The position numbers and the translations under genes are program-made. This document shows, in pieces, positions 18,172-26,581 of a stretch of DNA of 37,109 bases. The notes under the pieces are model-generated. The model had not been told where the DNA came from, ran no database searches, and was given only the letters and a program-made list of their open reading frames with translations. The stretch's first letter is position 1. Each line of letters starts with the position of its first letter. Location of the stretch: the NCBI GenBank assembly GCA_018002295.1, contig JAGNGI010000011.1, forward strand, positions 1 through 37,109, written 5' to 3'. This DNA comes from Fidelibacterota bacterium. Its GTDB lineage: Bacteria > Fidelibacterota > UBA2242.

Positions 18172-19146
18172 TCAACTTAATTTCTGAACCGTATAATCAG
18201 CCGTATCAATCTGCTGAACGATTCCGGAGACCTGACTTTTTTGGCCAATCAGGCTCTCATCTAATATAACGTCCTTTAATATCGCGCCGTCCGAAATTAT
18301 GGCATTCGATAACACTGAATTCATTACCTGAACTTCAGCCCCAAGATGAACATTCGGCCCAATAATCGAGCGTTTGATTACCGCATCACGGCCGATATAA
18401 ACCGGTGGAATAATGACTGTCTCTGGAATAGCGGGTGGCGGTTGCGGATTCTTGTTGAGTAAATAGGCATTGGTCTTAAGCAAAGACTTACGCGTACCAC
18501 AATCGAGGTTATGTTCGATGTTAATTACCTCGAACGATTCGCCCCATTCCAGCATTTTCTGAAGGGCATCGGTCAGCTGGTATTCGCCTTTAGTTTTAAT
18601 ATTGACGGTAATGATATAGTCAATAGCTTTTTTGAGCAATGCGCCTCTTTGAATTAAATAGATACCCGCAATTGCCAGATTGCTGGTAGAACTAGACGGT
18701 TTCTCCACCAGGCGAGTTACTTTCCCATCTTTCATCTCTACTATTCCAAACCGACGTGGATCATCAACCGGCATAACGCCAATCAGGTTTTCGGAGCGAC
18801 TGCTTAGCCCTTTAAAATCAAGTTCGAGGATAACATCCCCTAAAATAATCATCACAGGTCCATCCTCAGGGGTTAAGCCTAATCCGACGGCGTGTCCCAG
18901 CCCACACTGCTCTGACTGCTCAATGAAAGTAAAATTAAAGTCGTAATTCTTTAATGAGTAGTCGCGCACTTGCTCCCCGTAATAGCCGATTATGACTGTC
19001 ACGTCCTTAATTCCGGTCAAGGCAAGGCGGTCATAAATATGGCCAATTATCGGTTTGCCTGCCACAGGCAGGAGCACTTTCGATCGGGTTAAAGTCAATG
19101 GCCTAAGGCGTTCGCCAATCCCGGCCGCAGGAATGATAGCTTTCAA
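18172..19146 (-). CDS. NDP-sugar pyrophosphorylase-like nucleotidyltransferase with left-handed beta-helix tail
   Basis: A 324-residue protein that begins MKAIIPAAGIGERLRPLT, the GxGxRLxPLT nucleotide-binding motif of RmlA/GlmU-type transferases, followed by SKVLLPVAGKPII. MIILGDVILE supplies the metal-binding Asp, and VEKPSS the usual sugar-binding segment. From about residue 240 the sequence changes to hexapeptide-like repeats (IGRDAVIKRSIIGPNVHLGA), a short left-handed beta-helix. It probably joins a sugar phosphate to a nucleotide for envelope polysaccharide or LPS synthesis; glucose-1-phosphate or a related sugar phosphate is likely, but the exact substrate cannot be read. It lies 15 bases after hprK. 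Confidence 0.85.
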   Translation of the reverse strand: MKAIIPAAGIGERLRPLTLTRSKVLLPVAGKPIIGHIYDRLALTGIKDVTVIIGYYGEQVRDYSLKNYDFNFTFIEQSEQCGLGHAVGLGLTPEDGPVMIILGDVILELDFKGLSSRSENLIGVMPVDDPRRFGIVEMKDGKVTRLVEKPSSSTSNLAIAGIYLIQRGALLKKAIDYIITVNIKTKGEYQLTDALQKMLEWGESFEVINIEHNLDCGTRKSLLKTNAYLLNKNPQPPPAIPETVIIPPVYIGRDAVIKRSIIGPNVHLGAEVQVMNSVLSNAIISDGAILKDVILDESLIGQKSQVSGIVQQIDTADYTVQKLS

Positions 19147-19161
19147 AATCCAACTTCCTTT

Positions 19162-20145
19162 CTATTCCAAATCTTTTTTCAGATAATTCTGTAAATCACT
19201 GATTTGAGTTTTTTGCCGAATCGTGGCGGCAATTTTCTTTTGAAAGTTAAGTGCGGCGTTGGTGCCCATAATTTTCAGAACATGATTCAAAGCAATAACC
19301 TCGGCAATTACTGTAATATTTTTACCGGGATAAATCGGTAGATTGATAATCGGAATATCTACATCGAGAATCTTGTTGTATTTTTCTTGAGCACCAATCC
19401 TTTCGAAGTTTTTGGTATTATCCCATTCTTCGAGTTCAATCTGGACTTCGATTCTCTTCTGCTGACGAATTGCCCGGATGCCATAAATATTCCGAACATC
19501 TACGATTCCCAGTCCGCGTAATTCTAAATGGTGTTCTAAAATTTCTACTCCACTACCGATAATGATATTATCCGCCCGGCGAATAATTTTGACGACATCA
19601 TCAGCCACCAGCCGGTGGCCACGCCCAACCAGATCGAGAGCAATTTCACTCTTACCGATCCCGCTCGGTCCGGTCAGAAGCAAGCCGATTCCATAAACAT
19701 CCACAAGACTGCCGTGAATTATCGTTGAAGGCGCCAGCTCGCGATCCAGATAATCAAGGAGAGAAGCCACCAATAAGGTCGTCGTTACCGGCGTCGCTAA
19801 CAGAGCCACCTGATATTTACGAGCGAGCCTAACGGCACAGACCGGTGGTTTAACATCATGAGCAAAGATCATCAGCGGTATTTTAGCTGAAAAAAAATGC
19901 TCGAAAATTTCTTCAACCTTTTCTCCCGAAAGAGTTTTGATATAACGAAATTCACCCTCTCCGATCAACTGGATTCGGTGAGGATCAAAACTCTCCCAGA
20001 AGCCGGAAATTTCCAATCCTGGACGGTTCAATTTGGATGAAGTTACGACCGTATCATGACCAATATCACCATTGATACGTAAAAATCCCAACTTCTTGCG
20101 ATTTTCATGATATATCCGTCCGACTGTTAAATCATTCTGATTCAT
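19162..20145 (-). CDS. hprK: HPr kinase/phosphorylase
   Basis: HprK phosphorylates a serine of the PTS carrier HPr (or its homologue) and reverses this with phosphate, linking energy state to carbon regulation. All hallmarks are visible in 327 residues: KPPVCAVRLAR at the end of the N-terminal domain, His144 in IIHGSLVDVYG, Walker A GPSGIGKS at 159-166, the DD pair at 182-183, and the family signature LELRGLGIVDVR at 207-218. It overlaps hpf by four bases (ATGA), so the two are coupled. No HPr, EI or EII gene is in the window. In many Gram-negatives this gene clusters with rpoN and ptsN, which are also absent. Confidence 0.95.
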   Translation of the reverse strand: MNQNDLTVGRIYHENRKKLGFLRINGDIGHDTVVTSSKLNRPGLEISGFWESFDPHRIQLIGEGEFRYIKTLSGEKVEEIFEHFFSAKIPLMIFAHDVKPPVCAVRLARKYQVALLATPVTTTLLVASLLDYLDRELAPSTIIHGSLVDVYGIGLLLTGPSGIGKSEIALDLVGRGHRLVADDVVKIIRRADNIIIGSGVEILEHHLELRGLGIVDVRNIYGIRAIRQQKRIEVQIELEEWDNTKNFERIGAQEKYNKILDVDIPIINLPIYPGKNITVIAEVIALNHVLKIMGTNAALNFQKKIAATIRQKTQISDLQNYLKKDLE

Positions 20146-20429
20146 CGCGCATACCTCTTCTCTTTGAATTTTTTCAATTGCCTTTCAATTTTTGCTATGG
20201 CTAAATCAATTGATTTGATCATATCATCACTTGCGACCTGCGCGATCAGGTCTTTGCCGCGCACATGAATAGAGATTTCAATAGATTCGCCGTCCTTAGT
20301 TTTCTCCATAATGACTTTACAGCTGGTAATGAGGTCTTCGTAAAGTTTAAGATTGTTCATTTCCTCTTCAAGATGCTTTTTGGCACGATCGGTAATTTCA
20401 TAATGACGCGTGGTTAGTTCGATATTCAT
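20142..20429 (-). CDS. hpf: Ribosome hibernation-promoting factor, short HPF/RaiA type
   Basis: A 95-residue protein of the HPF/YfiA family, which binds the 30S decoding region and inactivates ribosomes in stationary phase. The start MNIELTTRHYEITDRAKKHLEE and the later ISIHVRGKDLIAQVASDDMIKSID match the family's beta-alpha-beta-beta-beta-alpha order. The length is that of the short form, without the dimerisation tail of long HPF. It has the best ribosome binding site in the window, AAAGGAGGT seven bases from the ATG, which suggests high translation. Its stop overlaps the hprK start. A strong hairpin lies in its leader. Confidence 0.93.
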   Translation of the reverse strand: MNIELTTRHYEITDRAKKHLEEEMNNLKLYEDLITSCKVIMEKTKDGESIEISIHVRGKDLIAQVASDDMIKSIDLAIAKIERQLKKFKEKRYAR

Positions 20430-20458
20430 TTGAAACCTCCTTTGGCTATTTAAAATTG

Positions 20459-20506
20459 ATTATCCAATTCAAACCGCAATCAAAGGGAAATGCGGCATTG
20501 GATAAT
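20459..20506 (-). promoter_or_regulatory. Long inverted repeat in the hpf-hprK leader
   Basis: ATTATCCAAT at 20459-20468 and ATTGGATAAT at 20497-20506 are perfect 10-bp arms. Inside them CCGCA and TGCGG form a second 5-bp stem. It lies between the end of the xer gene and the hpf ribosome binding site. On the minus strand it is followed by AATCAATTTT, a poor terminator tail; on the plus strand T5 follows. It could be a weak terminator for the xer transcript, an RNA element in the hpf leader, or a dyad operator. Confidence 0.5.
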
Positions 20507-20548
20507 TTTTGGGTTAAATATTTTAACGGTAGGCTATTCATCCGACTT

Positions 20549-21496
20549 TTATTTCTTACCTGAATCCGCGTGCGGATGAGCTTGTTGATAAACTTCTTTC
20601 ATGGTGCTAATGCGGACATGCGTGTACAATTGAGTCGTTGATAAACTGCTGTGCCCCAGTAAATCTTTAACTGCATTAAGATCAGCACCATGATCCAATA
20701 AATGCGAAGCAAACGAGTGCCGGAGAACATGCGGGCTGAGATGAGTTTGCTCGGAAGCTTGTTGTAATAAACCGCTGATTAACTTCTGCACCTGCGATCG
20801 CGAAATTCGCCGGTAGCCGGTAGGTTGAGAATTTGGTCCGCCGCGACTACTGATAAACAATGGTGAATTTAATTCCAACGCGCCCACCTCTTTTTTCCGC
20901 CTATTAAGATAGTCATTAATTACTTCGGCGGCTTTTTTACCAAACGGAACTACGCGTTCTTTAGCGCCTTTGCCGAAAACACGCAGTGTCTGCCGACTGA
21001 AATTTAAGTCACCCACATTGAGTGCTATAAGTTCTCCCAGCCGAATCCCGCTACTATAAAATAACTCAAGTATGGCGCGATTGCGCTTGCCGACCAAGGT
21101 GTTGTCATCCGGCAATTCAATAGCTTTGGCAATTTCCTCTTCGGTTAAAACGACCGGCAGACGTTTCTTGGCTTTGGGTGAAAGAATCAAAGCCGCCGGG
21201 TTGCTATCAGCATAACCCTGACGGGCGGCGAATTTAAAAAAGGCTTTGAGCGAAGCCAATTTGCGAGAGATGGAACTAATTTCGAGTCCTGACTCTGATA
21301 ATTTACCCAGATAATGACGAATTGCCATTTTCGATACGGAGTTGAGATCGATTGGTACCTGATTGGCATATTCAGCATAAAATAGAAAAAATTGTTCTAG
21401 GTCGCGACGATAAGCCATAATAGTATTTTCAGAATATCCACGCTCTTGCACTAGGAATCGCAAAAAATTTATCATCATTTCTTCAACAGTGATCAC
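20549..21496 (-). CDS. XerC/XerD-family tyrosine recombinase
   Basis: A 315-residue site-specific recombinase of the type that resolves chromosome dimers at dif. The N-terminal SAM-like core-binding domain spans ~5-92 (YSENTIMAYRRDLEQF). The catalytic domain has Arg152 (SGIRLGEL), Lys176 (GKGAKERVVPFG), His256/Arg259 (HVLRHSFASHLLDHG), His282 (LGHSSLSTTQLY) and the nucleophile Tyr291. All six are intact. The GTG start at 21496 overlaps the rluD stop as GTGA. There is no flanking integration signature, so it is a housekeeping Xer rather than a phage or integron integrase. Which of XerC or XerD it is cannot be settled without a tree. Confidence 0.93.
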   Translation of the reverse strand: MITVEEMMINFLRFLVQERGYSENTIMAYRRDLEQFFLFYAEYANQVPIDLNSVSKMAIRHYLGKLSESGLEISSISRKLASLKAFFKFAARQGYADSNPAALILSPKAKKRLPVVLTEEEIAKAIELPDDNTLVGKRNRAILELFYSSGIRLGELIALNVGDLNFSRQTLRVFGKGAKERVVPFGKKAAEVINDYLNRRKKEVGALELNSPLFISSRGGPNSQPTGYRRISRSQVQKLISGLLQQASEQTHLSPHVLRHSFASHLLDHGADLNAVKDLLGHSSLSTTQLYTHVRISTMKEVYQQAHPHADSGKK

Positions 21497-22473
21497 GGCT
21501 CGATTCCCGCTTCTAATATATTCAAAATTCTGCTAAAATCATCAGGTAAAGGTGCGATTATCTCGATGTCTTTATCAAAAAATGGGTGTTGGAATCTTAC
21601 TAAATAGGCATGCAATAATTGACGGTGAACCTCAGACTGGACTTTTTTGAGTAAAGCCACATCCTTAGTGCTAACTGCCGATCCCTGACGCGGTTTACCT
21701 CCATAAACCGGATCGCCAACTACCGGATGGCCAATTGATTGCAAATGAACCCGCGCTTGATGAGTACGTCCGGTTTCCAAAACCACCGCCAGATAAGCCA
21801 TAATGCGGTAATCTTTCAGAATAGTAAATTGGGTACGCGCTGGGCGACCTCGTTCATCTATGGTAAAAATCTGACGGTTACGCTGAGAACGACGAAGCGG
21901 AGCGTCAATTATTCCAACAGCTGTTTCCGGAACCCCATAAACAATTGCCCGATATTGCTTGAAGACTTTACGTTCGGCAAAAAGACGACTCATTTTCCAA
22001 TGAACTTCGTCATTTTTAGCAACAATCAGCACTCCGGAAGTATCCTTGTCCAGGCGATGAACCAGTCCCGGGCGCTCACTGCCGCCCAACGAACTTAATT
22101 GATTAGTATAATGAAGAAGAGCGCTGACCAGCGTCCCTTGCCGAACACCGGCGCCGGGATGTACCACTATACCCGGTTTTTTATTAATTGCCAGCAAATA
22201 TTCATCTTCATAAAGAATTTCCAGCGGAATATCCTCCGGCTGAATTGGGCTGATTGGTTGCGGTTCAGCAAAAATGGCAATCGTATCCATAGCCTGCAGA
22301 TGATAGCTAGGTTTGGAGATTTGCCCATTGACTAAAATTTTCCCATCTTTAATCAAACCGGCAATTTTCGTCCTGGAAAATGCCGGTAATTTTTCAGATA
22401 GATATAAATCGAGGCGTTTTCCGATCTCCTCGTCGGTACAAGGCTTGATGATTTTTACCGGTTCCAGATTCAT
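21493..22473 (-). CDS. rluD: RluD-family 23S rRNA pseudouridine synthase
   Basis: A 326-residue protein with an N-terminal S4 RNA-binding domain (~18-75: RLDLYLSEKLPAFSRTKIAGLI, KILVNGQ) and an RluA-type catalytic domain. The catalytic Asp142 is in HRLDKDTSG, and LETGRTHQARVHLQSIGHPV with GDPVYGG are the other family blocks. RluD modifies helix 69 of 23S rRNA in E. coli; the same target is probable here but inferred. The stop overlaps the xer start. It sits downstream of dksA and ileS, a common bacterial neighbourhood in which lspA is often also present; here the 132 bases between dksA and rluD hold no gene. Confidence 0.93.
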   Translation of the reverse strand: MNLEPVKIIKPCTDEEIGKRLDLYLSEKLPAFSRTKIAGLIKDGKILVNGQISKPSYHLQAMDTIAIFAEPQPISPIQPEDIPLEILYEDEYLLAINKKPGIVVHPGAGVRQGTLVSALLHYTNQLSSLGGSERPGLVHRLDKDTSGVLIVAKNDEVHWKMSRLFAERKVFKQYRAIVYGVPETAVGIIDAPLRRSQRNRQIFTIDERGRPARTQFTILKDYRIMAYLAVVLETGRTHQARVHLQSIGHPVVGDPVYGGKPRQGSAVSTKDVALLKKVQSEVHRQLLHAYLVRFQHPFFDKDIEIIAPLPDDFSRILNILEAGIEP

Positions 22474-22605
22474 CCGGAGTTTATATTAATTAAAAATTAT
22501 TAGAAAGGCCGCCGATAACAATAAGTTGTAATATAATAAGTTGCTCTCTGTATTTTGTTAATTAGAAAAAGGAGCTGATTTTTTATCAATCGGGTTAAAA
22601 CCGGT

Positions 22606-23004
22606 TTATTTCTTAGGCTTATTTTTGCATTTAACACAGTGTTGAGTGTGAGGAACTTCCTCCAGTCGCTCTTTCATAATCAGTTCTCCACATTCAATAC
22701 AAACGCCGTATTCGCCAGTCTTAATTCTTTCAAGTGCCGAGTTTAAATGCGATAAAAATTTATTTTCACGCGCTAACCAGAGAAAGGCTTTTTCGCGCTC
22801 CTGGGAGTCGGTTCCGACGTCAGCCATATGATAGGCATAAGCAGAATCCATTGCCGTATTGTCATTGCGAGTATTGTCGCTAACGGTAGTGGCTTCCAGC
22901 CGTTCGATAGCTTTAAGAGTTTCTTCTCTTTTCTTTAAGATAAGATTCTTGAAATATTCAAGATCCTCTTTACTCCATGCTTTTTTCGTCGTTTTGGCTT
23001 CCAT
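22606..23004 (-). CDS. DksA/TraR-family zinc-finger protein
   Basis: A 132-residue coiled-coil/zinc-finger protein. Residues ~10-97 are predicted helical and charged, and the C-terminus has a C4 zinc finger at Cys102, 105, 123 and 126 (CIECGELI...HCVKC). DksA-type proteins reach through the RNA polymerase secondary channel with ppGpp, but many short members next to ileS are of uncertain role. The tip region reads DSAYAYHMADVGTDSQERE; DksA itself has two acidic residues at the coiled-coil tip, and the equivalence here is not clear. It lies 26 bases downstream of ileS, probably in the same transcript. Confidence 0.88.
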   Translation of the reverse strand: MEAKTTKKAWSKEDLEYFKNLILKKREETLKAIERLEATTVSDNTRNDNTAMDSAYAYHMADVGTDSQEREKAFLWLARENKFLSHLNSALERIKTGEYGVCIECGELIMKERLEEVPHTQHCVKCKNKPKK

Positions 23005-23030
23005 ATTTATTTTCTCCTACTTCTCAAAAT

Positions 23031-26000
23031 TTACTTAATTCGTGTCAAAGAAACACGAACTTTGTTATTTTCGATTTTTAGCTCCTTTTCATACTCGCCC
23101 GGCGCAAAATTATCTACGACTTTTTGTGCTAAGGTTTCATTACAGAAATATTCGATATAATTATGAACAGCGGCGGTAAAATCGGCTGGCGCTTCAAAGT
23201 TGACCTGAATGCGATCCTCTACCTGAAAATCGGCTTCCTTGCGCATCGTTTGCACATGCCGGATAAAATCGCGCACCAAGCCTTCCTGTAAAAGAGACGG
23301 AGTCATTTTCGTATCGAGGATAACAGTGATTCCGTTACTTTCGGCTATGGCGAAGCCCTCATTTTCCTTGCGTTCGACGATAACCTCATCGCGTGATAGC
23401 CAAATTTTGCCATCAATTAAATTCAACTCGAGGTTTTCACTCTTCTCAAGGCGTCGGGCGACTTCGATCGGATTCAGCTCGGCAATTGCCTGCCGAATTG
23501 CTGGTAAACGCTGACCGTATTTTGCTCCGAGCTGGGCGTAATTTGGTTTGATTTGAATATTAACAAACTGCGTTTCGTCGGTGATAAAATCTAAAGCTTT
23601 TACATTTAATTCTTCCAGGATTTGATCCGTTAAATCTGCCAGATCATCGGCGGTAACCTCAGCAGGCAACTTCACCCACATTTGCGCTAAAGGCTGACGC
23701 ACTTTTAGGTTGGCTTTGTTACGCGCCGCCCGACCAACTGACACGATTTCAATAATGGTGTCAATTTTTTTCAGTAATGCCTCGTCGAACTCCTCCTCAG
23801 CCTGCGGGAACTTAGCCAAATGAATGCTTTCGGGAGCATCCGGCTCCAAACCTCGAACGAGATTCTGGTAAATTTTTTCCGTTATAAACGGCACAACGGG
23901 CGCCAGGATTAAAATCAATCCTTTCAATGCCTTATATAAGGTCTGATAAGCACTCCACTTATCCTGGTCATTGTCCGATTTCCAAAAACGGCGACGACTC
24001 CGCCGAATGTACCAATTGGAAAGCACCTCCAGAAAATCATCTACGCCTTTCATAACGCGAGCGACGTTATAATCGTCCAGTGCTTCCCGTGACAGGCGAA
24101 TCAACTGCACCAACCGCGCCATCAACCAACGATCTAGATCGCTTAGATTCTCTTCAGCTACCTGATGATTTTGGGGCGAATATCCATCCAATTCGGCATA
24201 AGTCGCAAAAAAGGAATAGGAATTCCAGAGTGTAATCAGGCGCTTGCGATAATCCTGCGCGATGTTATAGCCGAAATTTAAATTGGTGAATGGATTATGA
24301 TCAGCATATAACCAGCGCATTACATCTACGCCCATTTTTTCCGCGGCTTCATCAAACCAGATGGCATTGCCGGCACTTTTGTGCATATCTTGGCCTTTTT
24401 CGTCCTTGACTAAAGCATAGCCGAGAATCGTTTTGAACGGCTCCCGATTTTCCAAAACGGTGCTCATCGCCAGTAGAGAATAAAACCAGTTTCGGAATTG
24501 ACCCGGCAAGGATTCACAGATAAAATCTGCCGGGAACCACTCTTCCCAATAAGCCCGATCAGTAGTGTAATGCAGAGTAGAAAATGGCACTATTCCAGCG
24601 TCCAACCAGGGATTTCCAACATCCGGAATACGACTGACTTTGGCACCACAGCGTGGACAGGTAATCTGAACATTATCAACCCAAGGACGATGCGGCGAGT
24701 GCCCCTCGAATTTATCCCAGCCTTCCATGGCTTTTTCTTTCAATTCCTCGCGACTACCGATAACGGTAATCTGACCGCAATCTTGACATTCATAGATCGG
24801 CAAAGCCAGTCCCCAGTACCGCTTCTTGGAAATCATCCAATCGTGCATATTACGCAACCAGTCCAGTTCATGTTGTAAACCATATTCAGGAATCCAACGG
24901 ATTTTGCGAGTTATATCCATCATTGGCTGACGCACGCCATCCATGGCGATGAACCATTCATCTACCAATCGGAAAATCAGCTCGGTGCCGTGCCGCCAGC
25001 AAACCGGGTAACGGTGCAGATATGAATCGGTACGATATTTAATACCTTTGGCTTCCAGGTCTTTAAAAATATCCCTGCTAATGCCATCCACATTGCGGCC
25101 AGTTAGCCAGCCAAAGCCTTCTAAATAATTACCGAATTCATCGAGCGGAGCCAGAACCGCTAGGTCGTGAATTTTACCAAGCTCGTGATCTTCCTGACCG
25201 CATCCGGGAGCAATATGCACAATTCCCGTTCCTTCGGTGGCACTGATTTCTTCCCAGTCAATTACGACATGCTTGACATTCTTCTGAGCGGGTAAATCAT
25301 CAAACGGACCGTGGTAAATCCAGCCCAGCATCTCCCGACCGGGAATTTTACCTTCAATGGTATATTCACCTTTGATTACATCCCTTTCGCGTCCTTCGAC
25401 AACATAGAGAATTTCATTCCCCTGCCGAATTTTCAAGTAATTCAAATCCGGATGAACGGCGGCGGCAGTGTTCGAGGTCAACGTCCAGGGCGTAGTCGTC
25501 CAGACTAAAAGCGATTCGCCAGGACGATTGATTAGCGGAAATTTGACCGTAATACTCGGATGTGTTATTTCCTTGTAACCTTCTGTAGCGATTTCATGCT
25601 CCGATAGCGCCGCACCGCAACTTGTGCACCAGGGCATAACGTCGTGCCCTTTATAAATCCAACCATTTTCATGGCATTTTTTCAGAAAAAGCCAGATCGT
25701 ATAATTGTTCTCGTCGGACATTGTATAATAGGAATTCTCCCAGTCCATCCAATAACCCAGCCGAATTGACTGCTCAGTCTGGATTTTCGAATATTTTCGC
25801 ACTCGCTCTTTACAACGCTCGACGAATTTCTCAATGCCATATTTCTCGATATCACGTTTTGATTTAAAACCGAGTTCTTTTTCGACTTCGACCTCGACCC
25901 ATAAACCCTGACAATCAAAACCGTTTTGATAGCGAGTGCGGAAGCCATTCATCGCTTTATAACGATGAAAAATGTCTTTGTAAGTGCGCCCCCAGGCATG

Positions 26001-26171
26001 ATGAACACCCATCGGATTATTGGCAGTTATCGGTCCATCAATAAATGACCACTTCGGACCATTAGCATTCTGCGCCACCAATTTTTTAAATATTTGATTC
26101 TGTTCCCAAAACTTCAGGATTTCATGCTCGATAGCTACAAAATCTACACTGGACGGGACTTTCTTTATCAC
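23031..26171 (-). CDS. ileS: Isoleucyl-tRNA synthetase
   Basis: A 1046-residue class I synthetase that charges tRNA-Ile. WSFIDGPITANNPMGVHHAW shows the active-site entrance, with HHAW at residues 57-60 in place of HIGH. The KMSKS loop reads MHKS at 596-599 (KGQDMHKSAGNA). Both deviations go with a recognisable subgroup of long IleRS that I have seen in several bacterial phyla, so they are lineage features rather than damage. The CP1 editing domain (LLVWTTTPWTLTSNTAAAVH) and the Cys pairs CTSC and CQDC...CPRC are present, as is the C-terminal anticodon-binding region. It follows DUF2905 by 14 bases. No T-box leader is seen. Confidence 0.96.
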   Translation of the reverse strand: MIKKVPSSVDFVAIEHEILKFWEQNQIFKKLVAQNANGPKWSFIDGPITANNPMGVHHAWGRTYKDIFHRYKAMNGFRTRYQNGFDCQGLWVEVEVEKELGFKSKRDIEKYGIEKFVERCKERVRKYSKIQTEQSIRLGYWMDWENSYYTMSDENNYTIWLFLKKCHENGWIYKGHDVMPWCTSCGAALSEHEIATEGYKEITHPSITVKFPLINRPGESLLVWTTTPWTLTSNTAAAVHPDLNYLKIRQGNEILYVVEGRERDVIKGEYTIEGKIPGREMLGWIYHGPFDDLPAQKNVKHVVIDWEEISATEGTGIVHIAPGCGQEDHELGKIHDLAVLAPLDEFGNYLEGFGWLTGRNVDGISRDIFKDLEAKGIKYRTDSYLHRYPVCWRHGTELIFRLVDEWFIAMDGVRQPMMDITRKIRWIPEYGLQHELDWLRNMHDWMISKKRYWGLALPIYECQDCGQITVIGSREELKEKAMEGWDKFEGHSPHRPWVDNVQITCPRCGAKVSRIPDVGNPWLDAGIVPFSTLHYTTDRAYWEEWFPADFICESLPGQFRNWFYSLLAMSTVLENREPFKTILGYALVKDEKGQDMHKSAGNAIWFDEAAEKMGVDVMRWLYADHNPFTNLNFGYNIAQDYRKRLITLWNSYSFFATYAELDGYSPQNHQVAEENLSDLDRWLMARLVQLIRLSREALDDYNVARVMKGVDDFLEVLSNWYIRRSRRRFWKSDNDQDKWSAYQTLYKALKGLILILAPVVPFITEKIYQNLVRGLEPDAPESIHLAKFPQAEEEFDEALLKKIDTIIEIVSVGRAARNKANLKVRQPLAQMWVKLPAEVTADDLADLTDQILEELNVKALDFITDETQFVNIQIKPNYAQLGAKYGQRLPAIRQAIAELNPIEVARRLEKSENLELNLIDGKIWLSRDEVIVERKENEGFAIAESNGITVILDTKMTPSLLQEGLVRDFIRHVQTMRKEADFQVEDRIQVNFEAPADFTAAVHNYIEYFCNETLAQKVVDNFAPGEYEKELKIENNKVRVSLTRIK

Positions 26172-26185
26172 TGAAAATAAACCTC

Positions 26186-26407
26186 CTAACGCCGAAACAA
26201 ATTGAACAAAATGAAAAATATCAGACTAATCAGCAGACAGGTAACCCACGGAAAATAAAAAGTAAAATGTTCCCGGCGAATTATAATATCGCCCGGCAAA
26301 CGACCAATCTTATCAAGAAATGGAAATTTTCCGGCAACTGTCAAAAGAACTCCGACTACGATCAACACTACTCCGAATATTATTAACAATTTGCCTACTT
26401 GATTCAT
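26186..26407 (-). CDS. DUF2905 small membrane protein
   Basis: A 73-residue protein with two transmembrane helices (~7-27 and ~50-70). GRLPGDIIIRREHFTFYFPW between them is the DUF2905 signature. The family is widespread and uncharacterised; no activity can be assigned. It is 14 bases upstream of ileS and separated from htrA by a terminator, so it probably heads the ileS transcript. Confidence 0.88.
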   Translation of the reverse strand: MNQVGKLLIIFGVVLIVVGVLLTVAGKFPFLDKIGRLPGDIIIRREHFTFYFPWVTCLLISLIFFILFNLFRR

Positions 26408-26523
26408 TTAATTGCTACCAATCTCCATTCCTGATCTGGTTTACCGCTAGCACTTTCCAATTAACCGCGAAATTTAGATTTAACTGGCTAAAAAAACAAT
26501 TAAAATGGCTCACTCCCTATTTG

Positions 26524-26560
26524 AAAAAAGAAGGGCTTCCGCAAGGGAAACCCTTCTTTT
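26524..26560 (-). terminator. Rho-independent terminator downstream of htrA, possibly bidirectional
   Basis: AAGAAGGG at 26528-26535 pairs with CCCTTCTT at 26551-26558, with TTCC/GGAA extending the stem inside around a GCAAG loop. On the minus strand, the htrA direction, the stem is followed by a T6 run. On the plus strand TTTT follows. It starts about 20 bases after the htrA stop. Confidence 0.85.
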
Positions 26561-26581
26561 CGGAGAGAGAAAATTGGAGAG

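Noticed and set aside
20549..21496. Integron or phage integrase
   Set aside because: Normal Xer length and motifs, translational coupling to rluD, and no attachment-site or cassette features nearby.
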